Positions 25,474 through 33,642 are shown, counted from the first letter of the stretch. The stretch: DNA of 64,000 nucleotides from Elusimicrobiaceae bacterium (GCA_017475405.1 JAFVFN010000029.1:1-64000), one strand, 5' to 3'. Program-made: numbers and translations. Notes: generated by a model not told the origin, from the letters alone.

Positions 25474-25549
25474 TTTTGCCTTTATCGGCAAAATATAATT
25501 ATTTATTTATAAAATATAGCTTGATTTGTTGCCGATAATCGGTTATACT
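25474..25549 (+). promoter_or_regulatory. fic promoter with two related palindromes
   Basis: TTGATT (25521-25526), 17-nt spacer, TATACT (25544-25549). The spacer holds the perfect palindrome CCGATAATCGG. Another inverted repeat, TTTTGCC-N6-GGCAAAA (25474-25493), shares the TTATCGGC core. The two likely bind the same regulator, perhaps the helix-turn-helix domain of the Fic protein itself. Confidence 0.6.
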
Positions 25550-25569
25550 ACTAGTAACAGGAGGCGTTT

Positions 25570-26460
25570 ATGGAATATATCTCGGCAGCACAAGCGGCTA
25601 AAAAGTGGAAAATTTCGGAGCGGAGCGTACGTAATTATTGTGCGCATGGTCGTATTGTGGGGGCTTTTTTAACCGGCAAGACATGGAACATTCCGGCGGA
25701 TGTCTCTAAACCTATGCGTAAGCCCAAACAAAGCAAGCACGCTAATACCTTACTCAATATATTAAAAGCCGAGCAATCTTCCAAACAACATGGCGGCATT
25801 TATCATAAGATACAAATTGACCTTACTTATAACTCCAACTACATAGAAGGCAGCCAACTTACCCACGACCAAACCCGCTATATTTTTGAAACAAACACGA
25901 TTGGAGTGGGAGATAATATCGTAAAGGTAGATGATATCGTAGAAACCGCAAACCACTTTAAATGTATTGATACGATTATTGATAATTCTAACTATAAACC
26001 TAGTGAACATTTTCTAAAAGAATTACACGGTGTACTTAAAAACGGTACTTCCGATAGCCGCAAGGCCTGGTTTGCGGTGGGGGATTATAAACGTAAACCT
26101 AATGAGTTGGGGGGACATGCCACGACCGGGCCGGAACAGGTAGCTGCTAAAATGAAAACCTTGCTCGCCAAGTATAATCGTAAAAACAAACATACGTTTG
26201 AGGAATTGTTAGATTTCCATTACCAGTTTGAAGCCATTCACCCATTTCAAGACGGGAATGGACGTATCGGGCGGCTGATACTGTTTAAGGAGTGTTTGCG
26301 TAATAATATCGTTCCGTTTATCATTACGGACAAGATAAAGATGTTCTATTACCAAGGACTTAATGAGTGGCCGAAAAATCACGAACGCTTAACCGACACC
26401 TGTTTATCAGCGCAAGACCAAATGAAAGCCGTGCTGGATTATTTTAAGATTACCTATTAA
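25570..26460 (+). CDS. Fic-family AMP-transferase with N-terminal helix-turn-helix
   Basis: 296 residues. An N-terminal excisionase/MerR-like HTH (EYISAAQAAKKWKISERSVRNYC) is followed by a Fic domain with the core motif HPFQDGNGRIGR near residue 225 (catalytic His). An inhibitory helix motif SNYIEG near residue 92 matches S/T-x-x-x-E-G/N, so activity is probably self-inhibited (class II). Fic enzymes attach AMP or similar groups to protein hydroxyls. SD AGGAGG precedes the ATG. It diverges from lexA; a regulatory link is possible. Confidence 0.92.
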   Translation: MEYISAAQAAKKWKISERSVRNYCAHGRIVGAFLTGKTWNIPADVSKPMRKPKQSKHANTLLNILKAEQSSKQHGGIYHKIQIDLTYNSNYIEGSQLTHDQTRYIFETNTIGVGDNIVKVDDIVETANHFKCIDTIIDNSNYKPSEHFLKELHGVLKNGTSDSRKAWFAVGDYKRKPNELGGHATTGPEQVAAKMKTLLAKYNRKNKHTFEELLDFHYQFEAIHPFQDGNGRIGRLILFKECLRNNIVPFIITDKIKMFYYQGLNEWPKNHERLTDTCLSAQDQMKAVLDYFKITY

Positions 26461-26469
26461 AGCGGTTTA

Positions 26470-26500
26470 ATGCCGCACAGGACTCGAACCTGTGACCCTC
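26470..26500 (-). pseudogene. Detached tRNA 3' end (T-arm plus acceptor strand)
   Basis: The minus strand reads GAGGGTC then ACAGG-TTCGAGT-CCTGT, a perfect T-arm, then GCGGCAT as acceptor 3' strand. No anticodon arm with U33 or 5' half is found upstream. It differs in acceptor and loop from the neighbouring tRNA-Val. Such 3' fragments are typical attachment-site scars of elements integrating into tRNA genes. Confidence 0.6.
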
Positions 26501-26669
26501 TTTATGTTGGTAAAGAAAAAAGTCAATCTCAAAAAGTGGATCTTGTGATTTTTGCCGTTAGAGAACTGGGGCTGAATTATCCGTATTTTTCACAAGGGAT
26601 AAAGCACTCTAAGACGGGGGAGGATAGAAAGTTAAAACTTTCTCGTCGGAAAAAGATACAACTAAACAT

Positions 26670-26696
26670 AAAAAAATCCCCGTCTTGTCGACGGGG
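26670..26696 (-). terminator. Terminator of tRNA-Val
   Basis: On the minus strand CCCCGTC and GACGGGG pair around a 5-nt loop and are followed by a T7 run, 10 nt after the tRNA 3' end. Confidence 0.85.
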
Positions 26697-26706
26697 AAAA
26701 CAAATT

Positions 26707-26779
26707 TGGACCGGACAGGACTTGAACCTGTGACCTTCCGCGTGTAAGGCGGACGCTCTACCAACTAAGCTACCGATCC
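26707..26779 (-). tRNA. tRNA-Val (anticodon TAC)
   Basis: Cloverleaf folded by eye: acceptor GGATCGG/CCGGTCC with one G-U pair, D-arm GCTT...GAGC, anticodon stem TCCGC/GCGGA around loop CTTACAC, variable AGGTC, T-arm ACAGG-TTCAAGT-CCTGT, discriminator A. The CCA end is not encoded and must be added by nucleotidyltransferase. Confidence 0.95.
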
Positions 26780-26838
26780 GGAAATCTTAAATTGAGTCTA
26801 CTTATATAGTATAACATAAACAAAGCAGAAACTCAAAT

Positions 26839-27384
26839 TTATTTTTTTGTAGAAGTAGTTTCATCTTCGTGCGCACAAGTATCACATCCGCATGCTTTTA
26901 CATCTTGCAAAGTAGGGGACGTTCGTTTCCATTCATCGGCTTCGGGCCCCCATTTGGCTTTGACTGCTTCAGGGATTTTAAATAAGATACTGGTGCATTT
27001 GGCCGTGACCGTTCCATCGGGTAGTACGATTTCTCCTTCTACCTGAGCGCGCGAACCGCCGTCACGAAGTATCCGTCCGATGGCGCGCAGTGGGGTGTGG
27101 GTGGGGGTATTATGTTTGTATACCACTTCCATTTTCAGTGTTACCATTAAACGGTCAAATTCGTTGGCCAGCAAAATAGCACGTCCGGAAGTCTCATCTA
27201 AAATCGTGGCAATGATGCCACCGTGTACAGTACCGGGATAAGAACAATAATTATCATCCAGTTCAAATTGAGTTTCCACTTGGTTATTTTCATAATCATT
27301 GAACCATTCTAATTTAAGTCCGAAGGGATTATTTTTACCGCAGGCAAAACATTGCAATGAAGTGGGTTGTTTTAATTTTTTCAT
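26839..27384 (-). CDS. PaaI/hotdog-fold thioesterase
   Basis: 181 residues. The hotdog core is seen in CSYPGTVHGGIIATILDETSGRAILL near residue 47 (HGG-x8-D/E catalytic pattern of the PaaI subfamily). An N-terminal FACGKNNPFGL-like motif is usual in this branch. The C-terminal end has a CGCDTC motif that might bind metal or be flexible. The natural acyl-CoA substrate is unknown. SD AGGAGAT precedes the ATG. It diverges from the CYTH gene. Confidence 0.85.
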   Translation of the reverse strand: MKKLKQPTSLQCFACGKNNPFGLKLEWFNDYENNQVETQFELDDNYCSYPGTVHGGIIATILDETSGRAILLANEFDRLMVTLKMEVVYKHNTPTHTPLRAIGRILRDGGSRAQVEGEIVLPDGTVTAKCTSILFKIPEAVKAKWGPEADEWKRTSPTLQDVKACGCDTCAHEDETTSTKK

Positions 27385-27403
27385 AAATATCTCCTAAAAA
27401 TAT

Positions 27404-27409
27404 TATACT
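27404..27409 (+). promoter_or_regulatory. -10 box of leaderless CYTH gene
   Basis: TATACT 6 nt before ATG 27416; no Shine-Dalgarno. Confidence 0.55.
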
Positions 27410-27415
27410 TTAGTT

Positions 27416-28036
27416 ATGAAACATATTGAAATAGAATGTAAATGGAATGGTAATACGCCGCGTGCATTTGAGCGGGCCAAACGCTTTGTGCTAAAACATG
27501 CCACGCAGATTTTTGTAGAAAGAGTAGACATTGAAGATGCTTATTTGGATCACGCTGCAAACGATTTATCTGCTCAAAAAATTGCGTTTCGTTTGCGAAA
27601 TACCGACGGAAAATGGGAAGCTACTTATAAAACACGCACGCGAATTATAAACGGAAAAGCCACTCGACGCGAAGAAACACTTGCACTTTCAACTGTTAAA
27701 AATTTGACAGAGGCTCTGGAAACACTCTCACGAAAAAAAATATGGAAAGGAATCGATTTGAGGGAATTAAAAGTAAAATTTTTGTTATCTAATAGACGCA
27801 CGGTATATACTTTTTCTTATAATGGCGGCACGTTGGAAATGGTACTGGATAATGTAATCTTACACATATTGGGACGCCAGGTAAAATTTAAAGAAATTGA
27901 AGTAGAATTAAAACGCGGAAACGATTCTGTGTTAAATACCTTTGCGTCCGTGTTTGCGAATGAAACACAACTTAAAACAGTGAAAAATTCCAAAGTGAAA
28001 ACTGCGGAAGTGCTGCTTGATTTGTGGAAAAATTAA
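27416..28036 (+). CDS. CYTH-domain protein
   Basis: 206 residues beginning HIEIECKWNG, the E-x-E-x-K signature of the CYTH (CyaB/thiamine-triphosphatase) tunnel fold, followed by AFRLRNTDGKWEATYKTR and KEIEVELKRGN, in which the charged strands line the triphosphate tunnel. Likely hydrolyses inorganic triphosphate or a related phosphate compound; the exact substrate is not predictable. Probably leaderless. Confidence 0.82.
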   Translation: MKHIEIECKWNGNTPRAFERAKRFVLKHATQIFVERVDIEDAYLDHAANDLSAQKIAFRLRNTDGKWEATYKTRTRIINGKATRREETLALSTVKNLTEALETLSRKKIWKGIDLRELKVKFLLSNRRTVYTFSYNGGTLEMVLDNVILHILGRQVKFKEIEVELKRGNDSVLNTFASVFANETQLKTVKNSKVKTAEVLLDLWKN

Positions 28037-28214
28037 TTTGGTGTCAATAAAAATTTAAAAAATTTTTCAAAAAAAATTTTACACAAATGTCAAGCCTAAA
28101 AAATAATTAGCAAAATTATTTTCTTCGACGATAAAATATAAAAAATGCTTATAAAACACAGAGAAAAAAGGACTTGATTTTTTTAGAAAAAATAAGTTCA
28201 GACGTGAAAAAGTA

Positions 28215-28243
28215 TTGCAATTTTAAAATATTTGTGCTATTAT
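28215..28243 (+). promoter_or_regulatory. Promoter of histone-like gene
   Basis: TTGCAA (28215-28220), 17-nt spacer, TATTAT (28238-28243), in a 245-nt A+T-rich intergenic region (28037-28281) in which I see no gene. Confidence 0.6.
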
Positions 28244-28281
28244 TTTTATGAGGTTAAAACTAATTGTCTTAGGAGATTAAA

Positions 28282-28548
28282 ATGGCTGTTAAAAAAACCG
28301 TGAAAAAAGTGGCCGCTAAAAAAGCCACCAAAAAAGTAGCAGTAAAAAAAGCCGCAGTAAAAAAACCGGCCAAAAAAGTAGCTGCTAAAAAAGTAGCAGT
28401 AAAAAAAGCTGCAGTAAAAAAACCGGCCAAAAAAGTAGTTGCTAAAAAAGTAGCAGTAAAAAAAGCTGCAGTAAAAAAACCGGCCAAAAAAGTAGCTGCT
28501 AAGAAAGTAGCAAAAAAACCGGCCAAAAAAGTAGCAAAAAAGAAATAA
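28282..28548 (+). CDS. Histone H1-like Lys/Ala-rich protein
   Basis: 88 residues composed almost wholly of Lys, Ala, Val and Pro (KKVAAKK, KKPAKK units), a composition like bacterial H1/AlgP-type tails that bind DNA non-specifically and compact it. Three near-perfect 19-residue repeats occupy residues 18-74. It has its own promoter, a TTAGGAGATT ribosome-binding site and a strong terminator, implying independent and high expression. No globular domain. Confidence 0.88.
   Translation: MAVKKTVKKVAAKKATKKVAVKKAAVKKPAKKVAAKKVAVKKAAVKKPAKKVVAKKVAVKKAAVKKPAKKVAAKKVAKKPAKKVAKKK
28333..28503 (+). repeat. Three 57-bp in-frame tandem repeats
   Basis: Units of 57 bp (19 codons, KVAVKKAAVKKPAKKVAAK-like) repeat three times with only a few base changes, including one A-to-V replacement in the second unit. 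Such repeats can expand or contract by slippage without breaking the frame. Confidence 0.85.
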
Positions 28549-28567
28549 TTTAGTAAGAAGTAAAAAA

Positions 28568-28600
28568 ATCCCGCTAAGTTTAGACTTGGCGGGATTTTTT
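28568..28600 (+). terminator. Terminator of histone-like gene
   Basis: ATCCCGCTAAG and CTTGGCGGGAT form an 11-bp stem with one T-G pair and a 6-nt loop, followed by TTTTT. Confidence 0.88.
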
Positions 28601-28699
28601 ATGTGACCATAATCCGGCGTGTGAGCCGCAAACTAAAATCAACTGAAAATTTCGTGCAAAAACCTTCAAAATGTACTATGATAAAAGTACGGAGATATT

Positions 28700-29449
28700 A
28701 TGAGAAAAACCGTTTTCGTTTTATGTGCTTGTTTGGCTGCTGCCAGCGTCTGGGCTGCAGAATCTACCTGTGAAACACGGGTAGATGCTCATCAACATGC
28801 TACTACGAGTCAACGAGTGGCATATTGTTTAACCCCTTCCTATGATAATACTGTGAATAATCCGGGGTTGGTATTTTCCGGGGTAACATTCCGCCGTCCG
28901 GCGACTGCCGAAGAAGCGCAGCGACCGACGGCCCGCAACGGACATTTTAAACAGGAGAACGTGTCTGTGACCCAAAATTTTGTGGAAACACGACAGTTCC
29001 CCAAATTAACGGATGGACGCGTGAGTGAGCAAGAAATTTGGGCACAGCGCCGGGCTGAATATCAGGGCCAACAAATGGCCGCTCAATTGGCTAATAACAC
29101 CAAATGTGATTTGCAGGAAGAAACAACTTCTTCCGTTATGAAAGAAACGCCTGCCGGACTGCGGGCGCGCAGTAAGAAGCCGGGACGTCGGTTAAAAGCA
29201 GTATCTGTTGCGCAGGATGAATCCGCAGTTCTTGAACCGGAAACTACACAGGAAGTAGTTCCCATGGCGGCGGATTATACCTATGATGAATACGGGGATG
29301 GCGCAAATACACAGCCGTACGCACCTGCTGCATTGGATGCACAGGAATATGTACCGGCTGATTCAAATGCGCAGCCCTACGTACCTTATACACCTGCGGG
29401 ACAAGAAGAAATTCCGGTGGGCACGTCCACTTATGCACCGGCTAATTAA
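28700..29449 (+). CDS. Secreted protein with Tyr/Pro-rich tail
   Basis: 249 residues. Sec signal peptide MRKTVFVLCACLAAASVWAA; mature region with four Cys, a charged middle, and a C-terminal ~70 residues with repeated YVPA/YAPA-like motifs (QPYAPAALDAQ, EYVPADSNAQ, PYVPYTPAGQ). Such tails can be cell-wall spanning or adhesive, but I recognise no family. SD GGAG precedes the ATG. It is followed 11 nt later by a small membrane protein. Confidence 0.7.
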   Translation: MRKTVFVLCACLAAASVWAAESTCETRVDAHQHATTSQRVAYCLTPSYDNTVNNPGLVFSGVTFRRPATAEEAQRPTARNGHFKQENVSVTQNFVETRQFPKLTDGRVSEQEIWAQRRAEYQGQQMAAQLANNTKCDLQEETTSSVMKETPAGLRARSKKPGRRLKAVSVAQDESAVLEPETTQEVVPMAADYTYDEYGDGANTQPYAPAALDAQEYVPADSNAQPYVPYTPAGQEEIPVGTSTYAPAN

Positions 29450-29460
29450 GGGAGAACATT

Positions 29461-29733
29461 ATGGAAAAATTAAAATTATATTTTAAACAACCCTATGAAG
29501 AAAAGGGAGTTATCAGAGCAACGTTGGATTTATTGTTACGTGCCATTACCGCTGTAGTGTGGGTATGGTTGGTGTGCATTTTGGCTAATTTGTTCTTAGA
29601 CGCATTGATCCACAGTTATAATCCGGCGTTGAAATTATGGTGGTTTTCATACTGTTTTATTATTTTTTTCGGGGCCTCCTGGATTGCGTACATTATATTA
29701 TTTGTGCGTGATTATTACAGTGCCGAAGAATAA
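29461..29733 (+). CDS. Small two-helix membrane protein
   Basis: 90 residues with hydrophobic spans at about 23-48 (LLLRAITAVVWVWLVCILANLFLDALI) and 60-83 (WWFSYCFIIFFGASWIAYIILFV). SD GGGAGAAC precedes the ATG. It is cotranscribed with the Tyr/Pro-rich secreted protein and ends at a strong terminator. Resemblance to PgaD-type accessory membrane proteins is only in topology. Confidence 0.65.
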   Translation: MEKLKLYFKQPYEEKGVIRATLDLLLRAITAVVWVWLVCILANLFLDALIHSYNPALKLWWFSYCFIIFFGASWIAYIILFVRDYYSAEE

Positions 29734-29754
29734 AACCACTCTTTACCATCTATC

Positions 29755-29782
29755 AAAAGCGGTCCTTCACGGGACCGCTTTT
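29755..29782. terminator. Terminator between small membrane gene and ribF
   Basis: AAAAGCGGTCC and GGACCGCTTTT make an 11-bp perfect stem with A- and T-runs on either side, suited to both strands. Confidence 0.88.
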
Positions 29783-29857
29783 GTTTGGGTAAATCTTATC
29801 TTGGGCAGTTTGCTCTGAGCGGAAAATTTGTATTGTGGGAATGCAGGTCTTGTCGTA

Positions 29858-30745
29858 TTAGACAATATCGGCCAGTAACTCAGCGGCAGCCGATTTGTCT
29901 TTAGACAACTGTGCTTTAAGCGCTTCCAAACTGTCAAATTTGGTTTCGTCACGCAGTTTGCCGTAAAACCAGATCGTGATTTTACGCCCGTAGATACTTT
30001 GCTTAAAATGGAATATATGTACTTCCACAAGCGGCAATACAGTTGTTAACGTATTTACCGTGGGGCGAAACCCGATATTACAAAATCCGTTGTATATTTT
30101 AGTGCCCACGCGTACTTTGACGGCAAATACGCCCAGTGGCAAAATCTTATACAGTCCTGTGTCCAAATTGGCCGTAGGATAGCCCAATTTGCGTCCCAAT
30201 TTATGTCCGGTAATTACTTTGCCGCTTAGTTCATACGGGCGTCCCAAAAGCATATTGGCACGCACAATATCACCTTGCGCCAGGATTTTGCGGATTAAAG
30301 ACGAAGAAATCTTCTCATGCCCCTCTTTATAAAACGGTGCTACGTCAAAGGGCAGGTTTTTATTGGCACAGGCTTCCCGCAAAAATACGGCAGACCCTTC
30401 CCGGTTTTTGCCAAACGCAAAATCAGCCCCAATAAGGATCCCCGCACATTGATAGCGGTTTAACAGTCGGTTAAAAAATTGTTGAGGTGATAAACTGCGT
30501 ACCGCATTAAAATCCAATGCCTCACAGCGAATCCCCAAACGTTTAAACAGTACTTTTTTTTCTTCGGGAAGTGTCAAAACGGTCATTTCGGGATGCGTAC
30601 TGAGCAGTGTTTTGGGCGGTAATGGGAAATACAATACAAGCGGTTTTAATTGATGCAGGGCTGCCTGGGATTCCAGCAGATTAAACAAGTGCTGATGCCC
30701 CAAATGCAAACCGTCAAAGGTACCAATGGTAATTAGGTTTTTCAT
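29858..30745 (-). CDS. ribF: Bifunctional riboflavin kinase/FAD synthetase
   Basis: 295 residues. N-terminal nucleotidyltransferase with GTFDGLHLGHQHLF (HxGH-type) and GADFAFGKNREG; C-terminal flavokinase starting GRPYELSGKVITGHKLGRKLGYPTANL. It makes FMN and then FAD. Last gene of the rbfA-nrnA-truB-ribF unit; the start overlaps the truB stop by 4 nt. Confidence 0.95.
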   Translation of the reverse strand: MKNLITIGTFDGLHLGHQHLFNLLESQAALHQLKPLVLYFPLPPKTLLSTHPEMTVLTLPEEKKVLFKRLGIRCEALDFNAVRSLSPQQFFNRLLNRYQCAGILIGADFAFGKNREGSAVFLREACANKNLPFDVAPFYKEGHEKISSSLIRKILAQGDIVRANMLLGRPYELSGKVITGHKLGRKLGYPTANLDTGLYKILPLGVFAVKVRVGTKIYNGFCNIGFRPTVNTLTTVLPLVEVHIFHFKQSIYGRKITIWFYGKLRDETKFDSLEALKAQLSKDKSAAAELLADIV

Positions 30746-31452
30746 AAGGTTTGTACCTGCTGATACAACAGTTCTGTATCACACCCTTTGAGTAAATTGC
30801 CGTCAAATGCCTGTTCAACCCGGTACGAGCCAATGGACAGGCGACGAAGTTGCGATAAATGTCCTACCGTCCCCAGCTTTTGGGCCAGCATATATCCCAA
30901 AGAGCGTACATAGGTGCCGCTGGAACCGGTTAATGTAAAATTGATTGTATCCGGCGTGGTCTGTTTTACATCGGACCACGTAACCGTCACCTCGCTAAAA
31001 CGTTTTTCCAGTTCTACACCTTTACGGGCCAAGTCATACATCTTTTCGCCCTTGATTTTTTTTGCACTAAAGGGGGGAATTTGTTGTGAAATCGTGCCGG
31101 AAAGCTGTTGCACGGCCGTGTGTAATTGTTCAGGTGAAATCGGCGGCACCGGAGCAGCCCCCATAAAATTACCGTATCGATCCCAGGTGTCGGTTTCTTC
31201 ACCCAGTTTGAGCGTGGCCTGATAAGTTTTGGAAAGTTGTAAGAACTCGGACTGTCGCTTGGTGGCTTCCCGTCCGACCAGTAAAATGAGCAGTCCGGTG
31301 GCCATGGGATCCAATGTACCGCTGTGACCGATGGTTTTGGTACGTAATACGCGTCGAACGATGGCAATGATATCGTGCGAAGAAAAATCTGCCGGCTTGT
31401 CAATAAGTAAGAGTCCGCTTTTTTGCGGCTTAGGTAAGTTTTTTAAGGACAT
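30742..31452 (-). CDS. truB: tRNA pseudouridine-55 synthase
   Basis: 236 residues. Catalytic Asp in GHSGTLDPMATGLLILLVGRE, plus KTYQATLKLGEETDTWD and the later TYVRSLGYMLAQKLG. It makes pseudouridine 55 in the T-loop of tRNAs. The C-terminal PUA domain is absent or very short, as in several compact TruBs. It overlaps nrnA by 23 nt. Confidence 0.95.
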   Translation of the reverse strand: MSLKNLPKPQKSGLLLIDKPADFSSHDIIAIVRRVLRTKTIGHSGTLDPMATGLLILLVGREATKRQSEFLQLSKTYQATLKLGEETDTWDRYGNFMGAAPVPPISPEQLHTAVQQLSGTISQQIPPFSAKKIKGEKMYDLARKGVELEKRFSEVTVTWSDVKQTTPDTINFTLTGSSGTYVRSLGYMLAQKLGTVGHLSQLRRLSIGSYRVEQAFDGNLLKGCDTELLYQQVQTL

Positions 31453-32422
31453 CGGCTACCACATCTGCCAAATCAGCGGCTACTTGTTCTACGGTTTTGC
31501 CCGTTACCTTAAACCCGGCTGCCCGGGCATGTCCGCCGCCGCCGAAAGTTTGGGCAATTTTACTGACATCCACTGCTGAGCGGGAACGTAAGTTAACGGA
31601 AATCTTATCGGGCTCTTCTTTGATTAACGCTGACACCTCTACTCCGGGTATCATGGTGGGCTGACTGACGATGCCTTGCGTTTGGGCAGGAGTAGCTCCG
31701 AAAGTTTCAAAGTCTCGGCGTGTTAAGATAATTTCACTGTACTTGTTGTCTAACTGCAACTGCATTTTTTCCAAAGCACGGCCCTGCAGTTTGAGTTCAA
31801 TGTAAGGCTTGGTAAAATAAATGACCTGATTAATCTGTGCTACATTGGCTCCCAGGGCCACTAAAGCGGAAGCTACGCGCAGTGCTTCGGCGGTTGTATT
31901 GGAATGTACAAAACGACCCGTATCCGTGACAACTCCGGTATACAAACAAGTCGCTTCATCTACGGTGGGTAAGAACTCGCCACCGGATTCTTCAAAGAGT
32001 TGGAAAATAATTTCGGCCGTACTGGATGCTTTGGAATCAATATGATTGACATCTCCGTAGGCGTCGCTTACCAAATGGTGATCAATATTAATTAAAGTTT
32101 TTGCGTTTTGCAGGATAGCTTCTAAGTCACCGCCGCGTTTGCGGTCCGAACACTCCAGTAAAAGAACCGTATCAAAATCAGTCTTTGCGGGAAGTGTATC
32201 CACGTGTATTTTGGAAATATTAGGTAAAAATTGCAGGTCTGCCCCGATGGCAGGTGCACAATAAGCATATACCTTTTTGCCCATGCGCTCTAACAGAGAG
32301 GTCATGGCGAGTGTGCACCCCAACGAATCACCGTCCGGGTTTAAATGCCCGGCAATGAAGAACTTTTTGCCGCGGTAGATGGCCTGCCAAACTGCTTGCA
32401 GGCTCTCAGTCCTGTTTTGCAT
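31430..32422 (-). CDS. nrnA: DHH-family oligoribonuclease / pAp phosphatase
   Basis: 330 residues. HLNPDGDSLGC (first metal site), LLLECSDRKRGG, NIDHHLVSDAYGDVNH (DHH motif) and a C-terminal DHHA1 domain ending FGGGGHARAAGFKV. It degrades nano-RNAs and pAp. I choose ATG 32422, which has AAGGA 8 nt upstream, rather than TTG 32440. The start overlaps the end of rbfA. Confidence 0.92.
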   Translation of the reverse strand: MQNRTESLQAVWQAIYRGKKFFIAGHLNPDGDSLGCTLAMTSLLERMGKKVYAYCAPAIGADLQFLPNISKIHVDTLPAKTDFDTVLLLECSDRKRGGDLEAILQNAKTLINIDHHLVSDAYGDVNHIDSKASSTAEIIFQLFEESGGEFLPTVDEATCLYTGVVTDTGRFVHSNTTAEALRVASALVALGANVAQINQVIYFTKPYIELKLQGRALEKMQLQLDNKYSEIILTRRDFETFGATPAQTQGIVSQPTMIPGVEVSALIKEEPDKISVNLRSRSAVDVSKIAQTFGGGGHARAAGFKVTGKTVEQVAADLADVVADVLKKLT

Positions 32423-32771
32423 GGGATTTTTCCTTATCAATTAGTTGGAAAATAGATTCTACACGGGCTGCCTTTTCGGGCGTGTCATCGTATTCAAAAG
32501 AAAACGACGGGATGCGTTTTAAATGCAAACGCCCGCGCAACTGGGAGCCGATCTCTTTACGCAGTAAAGATAAAGCTTCCTGTGTTTTTTTGCGGTCTTC
32601 CGGCCCGCCAAAGACAGAAAAATATACTTTGGCCGAGGTAAGATCCTTGGACACATGTACAGCCGTGATCGTCACAATCCCGCCAAAATTACCTTGAGCG
32701 GCCATTTTGGTAATCAGGGTGTTGATTTCTTCTAAAAAAAGTGCTTCTAATCGTTTAATGCGGTCAATCAT
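32406..32771 (-). CDS. rbfA: Ribosome-binding factor A
   Basis: 121 residues from ATG 32771 (MIDRIKRLEALFLEEINTLI), a KH-like fold needed for 30S maturation and cold growth. HLKRIPSFSFEYDDTPEKAARVESIFQLI is the conserved C-terminal part. A longer frame to 32837 would start upstream of the promoter. First gene of its unit, with TATAAT 6 nt before the ATG and an extended TGC; leaderless. Confidence 0.92.
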   Translation of the reverse strand: MIDRIKRLEALFLEEINTLITKMAAQGNFGGIVTITAVHVSKDLTSAKVYFSVFGGPEDRKKTQEALSLLRKEIGSQLRGRLHLKRIPSFSFEYDDTPEKAARVESIFQLIDKEKSHAKQD

Positions 32772-32777
32772 ACTTAT

Positions 32778-32783
32778 ATTATA
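32778..32783 (-). promoter_or_regulatory. -10 box of leaderless rbfA operon
   Basis: TATAAT preceded by TGC (extended -10) on the minus strand, 6 nt before ATG 32771. Confidence 0.65.
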
Positions 32784-32842
32784 GCATTTTAGGCTATATC
32801 CACGGTAAAGCAAAAATATAATTATTGTTTTTGGCACAAAGT

Positions 32843-32985
32843 AGACGTTAAAAGGGACTTTAAATTGAAATTTGAGGGAAGCAAGGTATCTTATAATTTT
32901 TAATATATAGTATGATACTGGATAGGAGTAGACTTTAAAGTAGACTTTAAAAGGGACTTTAAAGTAGACTTTAAATTTTTAATAT
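32843..32985 (+). repeat. Short direct repeats upstream of pilin cassette
   Basis: GTAGACnTTAAA occurs four times and GGGACTTTAAA twice, interspersed in this interval; the block at about 32931-32983 is nearly continuous. They lie between rbfA and the first start-less pilin cassette. Confidence 0.6.
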
Positions 32986-33049
32986 GGACTACTTTGCGTT
33001 ATTCCTATATGTAATTCACGGTTCCATTATCAAGTGCTTGAGGTAACTA

Positions 33050-33526
33050 ACGAAAAAAGGTTTTACGTTAATTGAGTTACTCGTAGTAGTGCTCATTATC
33101 GGTATTTTGGCAGCAGTAGCCTTGCCCCAATATACCAAAGCAGTAGAAAAATCCCGTACTTCAGAAGCGGTTACCTTATTAGGTGATATTTTAACAGGTG
33201 AACGCATTTATCAGTTGGCCAATGGTAACTATACCAATGACTTGACCAAATTGGATATTACTATGCCTGGCTTGGAAACTTCTTCTGAAGCTACTTCTAC
33301 GTTTGATACGAAGAATTATACTATTACCGTGAAGAATGCGGATAAAGCTAGTACGGCTATTGTAGAAGCAAAACGTCTTAACGGGCCTGCTGGTCAATAT
33401 ACGCTGACCTTTACGTTGGATAACAACGGCGTTATTACTCGTTATTGCAACGATGCTTCTGGCAACACCGCCATTTGTAACTCCATTCGCGGAACTGAAT
33501 GGGCTAGCGGCGAATACTCTGAGTAA
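33050..33526 (+). pseudogene. Pilin cassette A, no canonical start codon
   Basis: An intact 158-codon pilin frame, but the first codon is ACG where the expressible homologue at 34166 has ATG; an in-frame TAA lies two codons upstream (cta-acg). No ATG, GTG or TTG precedes the FTLIELL signal. The first ~130 nt are almost identical to the copies at 34166, 35738 and 36793, and the 3' part diverges. A GAGG lies near the ACG, so weak ACG initiation cannot be excluded. Reads as a silent donor cassette. Confidence 0.75.
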
Positions 33527-33593
33527 TTTGCGCGAGTATTAATAATTCTCAGGCGCCTCTCTTTGAGGCACTCAGCTCTTGAGAGTCTTATAT

Positions 33594-33630
33594 TTAACAA
33601 CCCCACCTCAATTTGAGGTGGGGTTGTTAA
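33594..33630. terminator. Perfect hairpin between cassette A and pilin 33690
   Basis: Arms of about 17 bp (TTAACAACCCCACCTCAA and its complement) with a tiny loop; symmetric enough to act in both directions. Confidence 0.8.
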
Positions 33631-33642
33631 ATGAATTTTACA

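Noticed and set aside
26470-26733. 87-residue open frame MPHRTRTCDPL...
   Set aside because: It overlaps a tRNA 3' fragment, a terminator and tRNA-Val; the MPHRTRTCDP start is the usual translation of a tRNA T-arm.
28269-28526. Antisense frame across the histone-like gene (FFAATFLAG repeats)
   Set aside because: It only mirrors the Lys/Ala repeats of the real plus-strand gene, which has promoter, SD and terminator.
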